In this document: positions 5,909 through 11,761 of the stretch, piece after piece
How the letters are laid out: each line of letters begins with the position of its first letter
Position numbering within the stretch: the stretch's first letter is position 1
Assembly: GCA_016784705.1 (NCBI GenBank)
Contig: JADHUD010000054.1
Location: 1 to 11,761 of the forward strand
Length of the DNA stretch: 11,761 bases
Source: Spirochaetia bacterium
GTDB lineage: Bacteria; Spirochaetota; Spirochaetia; JABMQR01
Direction: 5' to 3'
Notes under the pieces: model-generated
What the model was told of the DNA's origin: nothing
Databases searched by the model: none
What the model saw: only the letters and a program-made list of their open reading frames with translations
Translations under genes and position numbers: made by a program

Positions 5909-5937
5909 TAGAAAGCGGCAAATACTACCACTTTCTA
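5909..5937 (-). terminator. Probable gyrA transcription terminator hairpin
   Basis: In minus-strand RNA, UAGAAAGUGG pairs with CCGCUUUCUA (10 bp including one U-G wobble) around a 9-nt loop, starting about 20 nt after the gyrA stop. The downstream U-tract is poor (UAUAAAUUGUUUC), and parS2 follows at once. It is a better stem on the minus than on the plus strand, where the wobble becomes a C-A mismatch. Confidence 0.5.
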
Positions 5938-5956
5938 ATTAATTATTATTAAAAAA

Positions 5957-8431
5957 CTACTCTTCCTCCTGCAAACTATCTTCTTCTTCATCTTCGTTTT
6001 CGTCTTTTTCCGTTTTAGCAATTGATACAATTTGGTCAGGTTTTCTTATTAAAGAAACTATTACTCCCCCTGCGTTTCGTCCTTGAACTGGTATACGTGC
6101 TGCCGAGGTTCTAATCGATAATCCTTGAGCGGTAATGCACATCAGATCATTTTCTTCATTAACAGAAAGAGCCCCAACAATCTCACCTGTTTTTTCAAAA
6201 AACTTATAACAAATTTGCCCTTTTGTACCTCGAGAATGGCTTGCAAAACTGTTAAATTCCAACCTTTTCCCATATCCATTGGTTGTAAGTAATAAAATTT
6301 TATTATTCTCATTTACCCTTAAAATAGCAGCAACTTCATCAACTGCAGAGAGTTTAATTCCGCGAACTCCTCTGGATGATCTGCCCATAGCCCGAACCAT
6401 TTTTTCTGAAAATCTGACAGCCTGCCCTTTCCTTGTAACCAATAAGGCTTCATCATTCCCTGATGTTAAAAGCGCACTTACCAGCTTGTCACCACTATCA
6501 AGATTGATTGCAGCAATTCCCCTTGTTTTAGCATTTTTAAACAATGGAATTTCAACTTTTTTTACAACACCACGGAGGGTGGCCATTAACAGATATGTCT
6601 GAGGAGTAAATTTTTTGAATGTTATTATTGCTGTTATATCTTCATCGGAAGAAATTGCTAAAAGGGATTTAACATGACTGCCTTTTGATGTTCGAGATCC
6701 TTCAGGAATTTCGTGTACTTTTATCCAATAGGCTTTTCCTTCAGAGGTAACAAAAAGAACATGATCATGCGTTGAGGCAACAAATAAATGTTCAACAAAA
6801 TCCAAGTCGCGTAAATTTGCCGCTTTTGCACCTCTTCCTCCGCGTCCCTGAGTTCTATATGCAGTTACTGGAACCCGTTTTATAAATCCTCTGTTTGAAA
6901 CAGGAACTACAACACTTTCCTCTTTAATAAGATCTTCAATATTAATGTCATCCACTTCATTGTTGAGAATTTCTGATCTTCTTTCATCTCCAAACTTTTC
7001 TGAAACTTCTCTTGTTTCGTCTGTAATTACTTCCATCTGCATCTTTTCACTTGCCAGTAATTCTTTATAATATGCTATTCTTCCTTTAATCTCTTCAAGT
7101 TCTTCAACTATTTTCTGGGTCTCAAGACTTGTAAGCTTTTGAAGCCGCATATCAAGAATTGCCTGAGCCTGAAGCTGTGACAGACCAAACCTGTTGATTA
7201 ACCCATCACGGGCATTAGAAACATCCGAGGATTGTTTTATTATTTTTATAACTTCATCAATATTTTCCAGAGCAATTTTCAAACCTTCAAGTATATGTGC
7301 TCTCTCTTCAGCTTTTTTTAACTCAAATATAGTTCTCCGAATAATTACTTCTTTTCTGTGCTGAATATAATAAAAAATCATCTCTTTAAGAGATAATAAC
7401 TTAGGACGTCCGTTTACTAACGCCAGATTATTTACGTTAAAATTCTGCTGAAGAGAGGTGTGCATAAATAATTGATTTAGAACAACTTTTGCAACTGCGC
7501 TCCTTTTAAGTTCTATAACAATTCTCATTCCATCACGATCAGATTCATCCCGTAAATCTGAAATTCCATCGATTTTTTTATCTCTTACCAAATCTGCAAT
7601 TTTTGTTATAAGGTTTGCTTTATTAACCTGATAAGGAAGTTCAGATACCAGAATAACATCCTTCCCGCTTGCCAGTGTATCCATGCTGCATCTGGCACGG
7701 ACAGTGATTTTACCACGCCCTGTACGAAATGCATTCTTTATACCTCTAGTCCCATAAATAATTCCTGCCGTTGGAAAATCCGGTCCTTTAATATGATCCA
7801 TAAGATCATCAAGCTCAATGTCCGGGTTGTCTATCTGAGCACAAACAGCACTGCATACCTCGGTAAGGTTATGCGGAGCCAGATTTGTAGCCATTCCGAC
7901 TGCAATTCCGCTTCCTCCATTAACCAGCAAATAAGGAAAAGCCGCAGGAAGAATAAGCGGCTCAATCATAGAATCGTCATAATTGGGGCCAAAGTCTACA
8001 GTTTCTTTGTTTATATCACTGAGCAAATACTCAGCTATTTTTGCCATTTTTGCTTCGGTATATCTCATTGCAGCTGGCGGATCACCATCAACAGAACCAA
8101 AGTTTCCTTGCGGCTTTACTACCGGATATCTCAAAGAGAAATCTTGTGCAAGTCTCACCAGTGCATCGTAGATCGATTGATCACCATGCGGATGAAATTT
8201 TCCTAATACATCACCAACAATACGTCCACACTTTTTAAAAGCTTTATCTGAACGTAACCCCATCTCATACATCGAATAGAGAATTCGCCGGTGAACAGGC
8301 TTTAATCCATCCCGAACATCAGGGAGTGCCCGACTTACTATTACAGACATTGCATAATTTAAATAAGACTCTTTCATCTCGTCTTCAATTGCAATAGGAA
8401 TTATTCTTTGTTTATCTACTATATTACTCAA
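5957..8431 (-). CDS. gyrA: DNA gyrase subunit A
   Basis: GyrA is the DNA-cleaving and wrapping subunit of gyrase, which introduces negative supercoils with GyrB. The 824-aa product is full length. The N-terminal winged-helix region has SRALPDVRDGLKPVHRR at 33-49, and the catalytic tyrosine is Tyr124 (AAMRYTEAK). The coiled-coil region spans about 360-500. The C-terminal beta-pinwheel starts with the GyrA box QGRGGRG at 528-534, which distinguishes gyrase from topoisomerase IV. The chain ends in a very acidic tail (KDENEDEEEDSLQEEE). In the quinolone region GKFHPHGDQSIYDALVR, the residue equivalent to E. coli Ser83 is Gln85; Asp89 (E. coli Asp87) is kept. The start is TTG at 8431, supported by ATGAGGT 6 nt upstream; the next in-frame ATG (residue 19) would cut into the conserved domain. 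It lies 100 bp downstream of gyrB and is probably cotranscribed. Confidence 0.97.
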   Translation of the reverse strand: MSNIVDKQRIIPIAIEDEMKESYLNYAMSVIVSRALPDVRDGLKPVHRRILYSMYEMGLRSDKAFKKCGRIVGDVLGKFHPHGDQSIYDALVRLAQDFSLRYPVVKPQGNFGSVDGDPPAAMRYTEAKMAKIAEYLLSDINKETVDFGPNYDDSMIEPLILPAAFPYLLVNGGSGIAVGMATNLAPHNLTEVCSAVCAQIDNPDIELDDLMDHIKGPDFPTAGIIYGTRGIKNAFRTGRGKITVRARCSMDTLASGKDVILVSELPYQVNKANLITKIADLVRDKKIDGISDLRDESDRDGMRIVIELKRSAVAKVVLNQLFMHTSLQQNFNVNNLALVNGRPKLLSLKEMIFYYIQHRKEVIIRRTIFELKKAEERAHILEGLKIALENIDEVIKIIKQSSDVSNARDGLINRFGLSQLQAQAILDMRLQKLTSLETQKIVEELEEIKGRIAYYKELLASEKMQMEVITDETREVSEKFGDERRSEILNNEVDDINIEDLIKEESVVVPVSNRGFIKRVPVTAYRTQGRGGRGAKAANLRDLDFVEHLFVASTHDHVLFVTSEGKAYWIKVHEIPEGSRTSKGSHVKSLLAISSDEDITAIITFKKFTPQTYLLMATLRGVVKKVEIPLFKNAKTRGIAAINLDSGDKLVSALLTSGNDEALLVTRKGQAVRFSEKMVRAMGRSSRGVRGIKLSAVDEVAAILRVNENNKILLLTTNGYGKRLEFNSFASHSRGTKGQICYKFFEKTGEIVGALSVNEENDLMCITAQGLSIRTSAARIPVQGRNAGGVIVSLIRKPDQIVSIAKTEKDENEDEEEDSLQEEE

Positions 8432-8437
8432 TTTACT

Positions 8438-8444
8438 ACCTCAT
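8438..8444 (-). promoter_or_regulatory. Shine-Dalgarno site supporting the TTG start of gyrA
   Basis: Minus-strand ATGAGGT lies 6 nt before the TTG at 8431-8429. No in-frame ATG is available nearby, so this site decides the start. Confidence 0.6.
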
Positions 8445-8467
8445 ATTCACGCTGATCCAAAAAAACC

Positions 8468-8484
8468 ATTAACCCCGATTAACC
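8468..8484. repeat. Tandem ATTAACC repeats between gyrB and gyrA
   Basis: ATTAACC occurs at 8468-8474 and 8478-8484, exactly 10 bp apart, about one helical turn, in the 100-bp gyrB-gyrA gap. It might be a binding site or simple coincidence. On the minus strand a GATAA/TTATC hairpin also occurs in this gap, but without a terminator-like T-run after it. Confidence 0.35.
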
Positions 8485-8531
8485 ACGGTATTATGATAAA
8501 AAAAATCTTATCTCTGCTAATTTTTCACATA

Positions 8532-10445
8532 TCAGACATCAAGATTAGAGACTAATAATGCGTTATCTTCAATAAATTTTCTTCTTGGCTCAACATCCTC
8601 ACCCATCAGCATTGAAAAAATAGTATCTGCTTCTACAGCATCATCCATTTTTATCTGAACAAGACTTCTAGTCTCCGGATTCATTGTTGTTTCCCAAAGT
8701 TGAGCCGGGTTCATTTCACCAAGACCCTTGTATCGTTGAATTCCTATTTTTGAATCGCCGGAAACAACGCCTAACTCAATAAATATTTTATCCCGATCCT
8801 TTTCATCATAGGCATACCGTATGGTTTTACCATAGGTAATTTTATATAAAGGAGGCATTGCCAGATATATATAGCCTTTTTCATAAAGTTCCGGCATATA
8901 CCTGAAAAAGAAAGTTAACAGCAACGTTCTTATATGTGAGCCGTCAACATCCGCATCTGCCATAATGATAATTTTATGGTATCTAACCTTTGCCGAATCA
9001 AACTCACTACCAATATTTGCACCAATGGATGTTATAATCGGTTGTAATTTCTCGTTACCAAGCACTTTGTCTACTCGGGACTTCTCAACATTCAGCATTT
9101 TTCCCCAAAGCGGTAAAATAGCTTGAAATTCCCGATTTCTCCCCTGCTTGGCGCTTCCTCCGGCACTGTCACCCTCAACAATATAGACTTCACATAACGA
9201 TGGATCTTTTTCACTGCAGTCTGCAAGTTTTCCAGGCAGCCCGGAACCTTCGAGAAATGATTTTCTCCGGGTTAGGTCACGTGCTTTTCTGGCAGCAACT
9301 CGTGCCCTGGCAGCAAGGACAGCCTTATCCAGTATAGACTCAACTACATCAGGAAACTCATCAAAATAGTCATTCAACTTCTGATTAACTAAAGATTCAA
9401 CTATTCCTTTAATTTCAGAGTTTCCCAGTTTTGTTTTTGTTTGCCCCTCAAATTGTGGTTGTGGAACCTTTATTGACAAGACTGCAGTAATTCCTTCCCT
9501 CACATCTTCTCCGGAAAAGGGTACATCTATTTTTTTAGCCAATTTTGATTTTTTCAAAAACTCATTAAAAACTCTAGTCAGAGCAGCTTTAAAGCCTATT
9601 AAATGGGTTCCCCCTTCGCGGGTGTTTATATTATTTACAAATGTAAATACGGTTTCACTATATCCATCGTTATACTGAAGAGCCAGCTCAACAACGACAT
9701 TTTCTTTTACTGCTTCAAAGTAGACCGGTATTGGGTGCAGCGGCTTTTTCGTCTTATTTAAATATTCAACAAAAGATTTAACCCCGCCTTCAAATTGAAA
9801 AACCCTTATTTTAGGTTCGATAATTCTTTCATCCCTAAAGATTATTTTAACACCCTTGTTGAGAAACGCTAACTCTCTAAGTCTTTGAGAGAGTATATCA
9901 TAACTAAATTCTGAAGTCTCAAAAATGGTAGGATCGGGTTTAAAACGGATATGGGTACCTTCAAGATTTGTTTCCCCAGTAATTCTTACCGGTTCGCTGC
10001 TTAATCCCTGCATATACCGCTGAAAATAGATTTTATTTTCTCTATGAACTTCTACTTCAAGCCACTCAGACAAGGCATTTACAACTGAAACACCTACTCC
10101 GTGAAGGCCGCCGGAGACTTTATAGCTGTTTTTATCAAACTTACCTCCTGCATGAAGCTTAGTCATTACAATTTCGAGAGCACTAATGTTTTCTGTTGGG
10201 TGAATATCTACAGGAATTCCGCGGCCATCATCAGTAACACGTATAATATTATCTTTTTCAATAGCTACTAATATATTTGAACAATGTCCCGCCAAAGCCT
10301 CGTCAATACTATTATCTACAATTTCATAGACTAAATGGTGAAGACCGTCGGGTCCGGTCGAACCAATATACATTCCTGGTCTTTTCCTGACAGCTTCAAG
10401 GCCCTTTAAGACCTGAATATCCTGAGCAGAATAATTTGTTTGCAT
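8532..10445 (-). CDS. gyrB: DNA gyrase subunit B
   Basis: GyrB supplies the ATPase and Mg-binding TOPRIM domain of gyrase. The 637-aa length is the short form without the insert found in gammaproteobacterial GyrB. GHKL ATPase motifs: Glu41 and Asn45 (EIVDN), DDGRG at 72-76, GGLHGVG at 112-118 and the QTK loop with Lys337. Arg135 matches the E. coli coumarin-contact Arg136. TOPRIM motifs: EGDSAGG at 424-430, and Asp497, Asp499 and Asp501 in DADVDGSH. The C-terminal QRYKGLGEMNPAQLWETTMNPETR block is intact. Trp447 stands where E. coli has Lys447 (PLWGKMLNVEK), while Asp426 is conserved. The ATG at 10445 is normal for the family, with a modest AGGT upstream. A good promoter lies at 10479-10507. 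It is divergent from dnaA and upstream of gyrA. Confidence 0.97.
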   Translation of the reverse strand: MQTNYSAQDIQVLKGLEAVRKRPGMYIGSTGPDGLHHLVYEIVDNSIDEALAGHCSNILVAIEKDNIIRVTDDGRGIPVDIHPTENISALEIVMTKLHAGGKFDKNSYKVSGGLHGVGVSVVNALSEWLEVEVHRENKIYFQRYMQGLSSEPVRITGETNLEGTHIRFKPDPTIFETSEFSYDILSQRLRELAFLNKGVKIIFRDERIIEPKIRVFQFEGGVKSFVEYLNKTKKPLHPIPVYFEAVKENVVVELALQYNDGYSETVFTFVNNINTREGGTHLIGFKAALTRVFNEFLKKSKLAKKIDVPFSGEDVREGITAVLSIKVPQPQFEGQTKTKLGNSEIKGIVESLVNQKLNDYFDEFPDVVESILDKAVLAARARVAARKARDLTRRKSFLEGSGLPGKLADCSEKDPSLCEVYIVEGDSAGGSAKQGRNREFQAILPLWGKMLNVEKSRVDKVLGNEKLQPIITSIGANIGSEFDSAKVRYHKIIIMADADVDGSHIRTLLLTFFFRYMPELYEKGYIYLAMPPLYKITYGKTIRYAYDEKDRDKIFIELGVVSGDSKIGIQRYKGLGEMNPAQLWETTMNPETRSLVQIKMDDAVEADTIFSMLMGEDVEPRRKFIEDNALLVSNLDV

Positions 10446-10478
10446 ACTTTGTTACCTGTTTGTTAGAAGGATATGATC

Positions 10479-10507
10479 ATTATATATTTTTACAAAACAA
10501 AAGTAAA
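10479..10507 (-). promoter_or_regulatory. Predicted gyrB-gyrA promoter
   Basis: On the minus strand TTTACT (10507-10502; 4 of 6) is followed after 17 nt by a perfect TATAAT (10484-10479). Transcription would start near 10472, giving a leader of about 27 nt before the gyrB ATG. Confidence 0.55.
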
Positions 10508-10645
10508 GGAAGCGGATTTTCCGGATCCTAAAAACAACTTGTTAAAATCTGTTTCATTGCTATTTTATAGTAATGAAAAAAATTGATTTCTAAATAATTA
10601 AATGTAGTATTTATAATAATTATTTGTTTGTATATTATATATTTA

Positions 10646-10676
10646 TTTTATTAGTTATAATGACTAACTAATAAAA
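10646..10676. repeat. 12-bp perfect inverted repeat upstream of dnaA
   Basis: TTTTATTAGTTA (10646-10657) pairs exactly with TAACTAATAAAA (10665-10676) around the 7-nt loop taatgac. It lies at the edge of the most AT-rich stretch and about 60 bp upstream of the dnaA -10 box. It could be an operator or an origin structure; as a terminator it would be A/T-only and weak. Confidence 0.7.
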
Positions 10677-10730
10677 CAGTAAAGTAAAACTGCTGTTATT
10701 TCAGGATAATTCTTGTTATTATTACAGCAC

Positions 10731-10739
10731 TGTTATACT
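10731..10739 (+). promoter_or_regulatory. Predicted extended -10 promoter of dnaA
   Basis: TGTTATACT is an extended -10 element (TGn plus TATACT, 5 of 6). The nearest -35-like hexamer, TTGTTA at 10713-10718, has a short 15-nt spacer. The dnaA ATG begins 9 nt after the -10 box, so the leader would be only a few nucleotides and no Shine-Dalgarno sequence is present. Confidence 0.45.
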
Positions 10740-10748
10740 ATATCCATT

Positions 10749-11761
10749 ATGAATAATGATACAAATAACTATAGCCTTTTTTGGAAAGAAACACTTAGCA
10801 GAATTAGATCAGAAATTTCTGAACAGGAGTACTTCACCTGGTTTAACAGACTTGAATATGAATCGTCAAAAGCAAATGAAATTATTTTCTCTGTACCCTC
10901 AATCTTTATACAAGATCAAATTAAACAACGCTATATAAAAAATATAAGCAGCATTCTAAATGAGCTTACAGGAACAGAAATTAAAATTTCATTTATTATA
11001 AAAAAACAATCTGCATCTCAACTGAAAAATGAAACACACTCTGAAGAGATGGAGAGTAAAGATAATGATAATGAAAATTTTTCTTCTAAGAAAAAAAAAC
11101 ATCATACAATAAAAAATGATCCTGCAAGTAATTCCTACTCTTTTGATACTTTCGTTATTGGCGATAACAGCTCTTTTGCCTTCAATGCATGTATGGCAAT
11201 TGCAAAAAATCCGGGAACGACCTATAACCCCTGCCTGATTTATGGTGGTGTTGGATTAGGAAAAACCCATCTAATTCAATCTATTAATAATTATGTCTCA
11301 GAAAACACTCAGGAATTAGATATTAAATATGTGACAGCTGAAACATTTACCAATGAGTTTATAAAATCAGTCGGAGACAGAAAAACGCAGCAATTTAAAA
11401 ATAAATATAGGAAAGTTGATATTCTGTTGATTGATGATATTCACTTTTTACAGGGTAAATCATCAACTCAGGAGGAACTTTTTCATACATTTAATGATTT
11501 ATACGATTCCAACAAACAAATGGTTTTTACCTGTGACCGTCCTGTGTCTGAATTAAAGGAACTTACTGCCCGATTAAGAAGCCGTTTTGAACGTGGACTA
11601 AATGTTGATCTGCAGCCACCTAATTTTGAAACAAGAATGGCAATATTGAGAAAAAAATGTGAAAAACAGGAATATGAGATGTCAGATGACGTACTTACAT
11701 TCATATCAAAAAATATTAATACAAATGTTCGTGATTTGGAAGCATCACTAACTAAACTAAT
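10749..11761 (+). CDS. dnaA: Chromosomal replication initiator DnaA, 5' part
   Basis: DnaA is the AAA+ initiator that binds and opens oriC and loads the replicative helicase. The gene runs off the right edge after 337 codons, lacking the DNA-binding domain IV. Domain I (about 1-85) begins MNNDTNNYSLFWKETLSRIR and includes the EYFTWF core. A short, highly charged linker follows (about 90-128, with a Lys-rich SSKKKKHH run). The AAA+ domain starts at YSFDTFVIG (130-138), with Walker A GGVGLGKTH at 166-174, Walker B LLIDDIH at 226-232, sensor 1 FTCDRP, the arginine-finger segment ARLRSRFERGL, and the NVRDLEASL sensor 2 helix near the edge. The ATG at 10749 fits the domain I start; there is no Shine-Dalgarno sequence, and the promoter abuts the start. 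It is divergent from gyrB. Confidence 0.97.
   Translation, partial: MNNDTNNYSLFWKETLSRIRSEISEQEYFTWFNRLEYESSKANEIIFSVPSIFIQDQIKQRYIKNISSILNELTGTEIKISFIIKKQSASQLKNETHSEEMESKDNDNENFSSKKKKHHTIKNDPASNSYSFDTFVIGDNSSFAFNACMAIAKNPGTTYNPCLIYGGVGLGKTHLIQSINNYVSENTQELDIKYVTAETFTNEFIKSVGDRKTQQFKNKYRKVDILLIDDIHFLQGKSSTQEELFHTFNDLYDSNKQMVFTCDRPVSELKELTARLRSRFERGLNVDLQPPNFETRMAILRKKCEKQEYEMSDDVLTFISKNINTNVRDLEASLTKL

Larger units (their letters stand above)
4669..5956. other. Long AT-rich non-coding region between nfu and gyrA
   Basis: About 1.29 kb without a convincing gene on either strand. The left third (4697-5020) is a dense palindrome cluster. The remainder holds two perfect parS sites, a T-rich run just left of the first (about 5301-5319), and scattered short hairpins: 5142-5156 (AAAGC/GCTTT; on the minus strand followed by six Ts, a weak terminator shape), 5184-5206, 5408-5453, 5470-5495, 5618-5634 and 5780-5793 (CCATG/CATGG). 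Open frames here are short, AT-driven and lack ribosome sites. No tRNA, rRNA or SRP-like RNA was recognised. Proximity to parA/parB and the parS pair point to a centromere-like role for at least the right half. Confidence 0.8.
10446..10748. other. AT-rich gyrB-dnaA divergent intergenic region, possible origin or unwinding element
   Basis: 303 bp between divergent gyrB and dnaA. Bases 10561-10680 contain only 14 G or C in 120 (about 12%), as expected of a DNA-unwinding element. The region also has a 12-bp perfect inverted repeat (10646-10676) and promoters for both genes. DnaA boxes are not evident: the best match found by eye to TTATCCACA is a 7-of-9 site on the minus strand at 10701-10709. 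The main oriC could instead lie beyond dnaA, outside the window. Confidence 0.5.

Noticed and set aside
4669..5956. tRNA, tmRNA, SRP RNA or CRISPR in the long intergenic region
   Set aside because: No cloverleaf with the usual TTC/GG loops, no conserved SRP core and no regularly spaced direct repeats could be found; the repeats there are inverted, unlike a CRISPR array.
10701..10709. Single DnaA box upstream of dnaA
   Set aside because: Only 7 of 9 positions match on the minus strand, and no cluster of such sites accompanies it, so it is mentioned only as a weak candidate.
10756..10938. 60-codon plus-strand frame at the start of dnaA
   Set aside because: It lies in another frame wholly inside the DnaA domain I coding region, which has full family similarity.
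11483..11704. 73-codon minus-strand frame
   Set aside because: It is antisense to the conserved AAA+ region of dnaA; a shadow frame.

Overview
The window reads as a chromosomal replication-origin neighbourhood of an AT-rich bacterium, most likely a spirochete. It holds dnaA, gyrB, gyrA, parA, parB and two perfect 16-bp parS sites within about 10 kb. Three points suggest a spirochete: a cyclophilin-FKBP fusion of the dual-family immunophilin type (described among others from Treponema), a GyrB carrying the PLWGKMLNVEK variant of the quinolone-pocket segment, and par genes beside gyrA-gyrB-dnaA. The genus cannot be fixed from the sequence alone.

Layout from left to right. Positions 1-257 (+) are the 3' end of a TraB/PrgY-family membrane protein, converging on and overlapping radA by 17 bp. 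Positions 241-4336 (-) are a compact leftward operon, parA-parB-immunophilin-radA, with an 8-bp parA/parB overlap, a 55-bp gap, then an 8-nt gap by stop/start. A 110-bp divergent promoter region separates parA from a small Nfu/NifU-C iron-sulfur scaffold gene (4447-4668, +). Next comes about 1.3 kb of non-coding, AT-rich DNA (4669-5956). It contains a dense run of long perfect palindromes (4731-5017), enclosed by a 10-bp inverted repeat with a 4-bp flanking direct repeat (4697-5020), and two canonical parS sites (5315-5330 and 5888-5903). gyrA and gyrB (-) follow, 100 bp apart. A 303-bp intergenic region, including a 120-bp stretch of about 12% G+C, then separates gyrB from dnaA (+), which runs off the right edge.

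Functionally, DnaA starts replication, gyrase relieves supercoiling ahead of the forks, and ParB loads at the parS sites just beside gyrA and works with ParA in origin segregation. RadA acts in fork and recombination repair. Apart from nfu and the TraB fragment, transcription points away from the gyrB-dnaA gap, as expected if replication begins near there or just beyond dnaA. No clear DnaA-box cluster is visible in the window.

The least explained part is the 4697-5020 palindrome cluster. It could be a non-autonomous (MITE-like) insertion, a structured non-coding RNA, or a cruciform-forming DNA element near parS. Sequence alone does not decide. Other points of interest are the two-domain immunophilin inside the par operon, a predicted leaderless parA mRNA, and non-canonical residues at two quinolone-pocket positions of gyrase.
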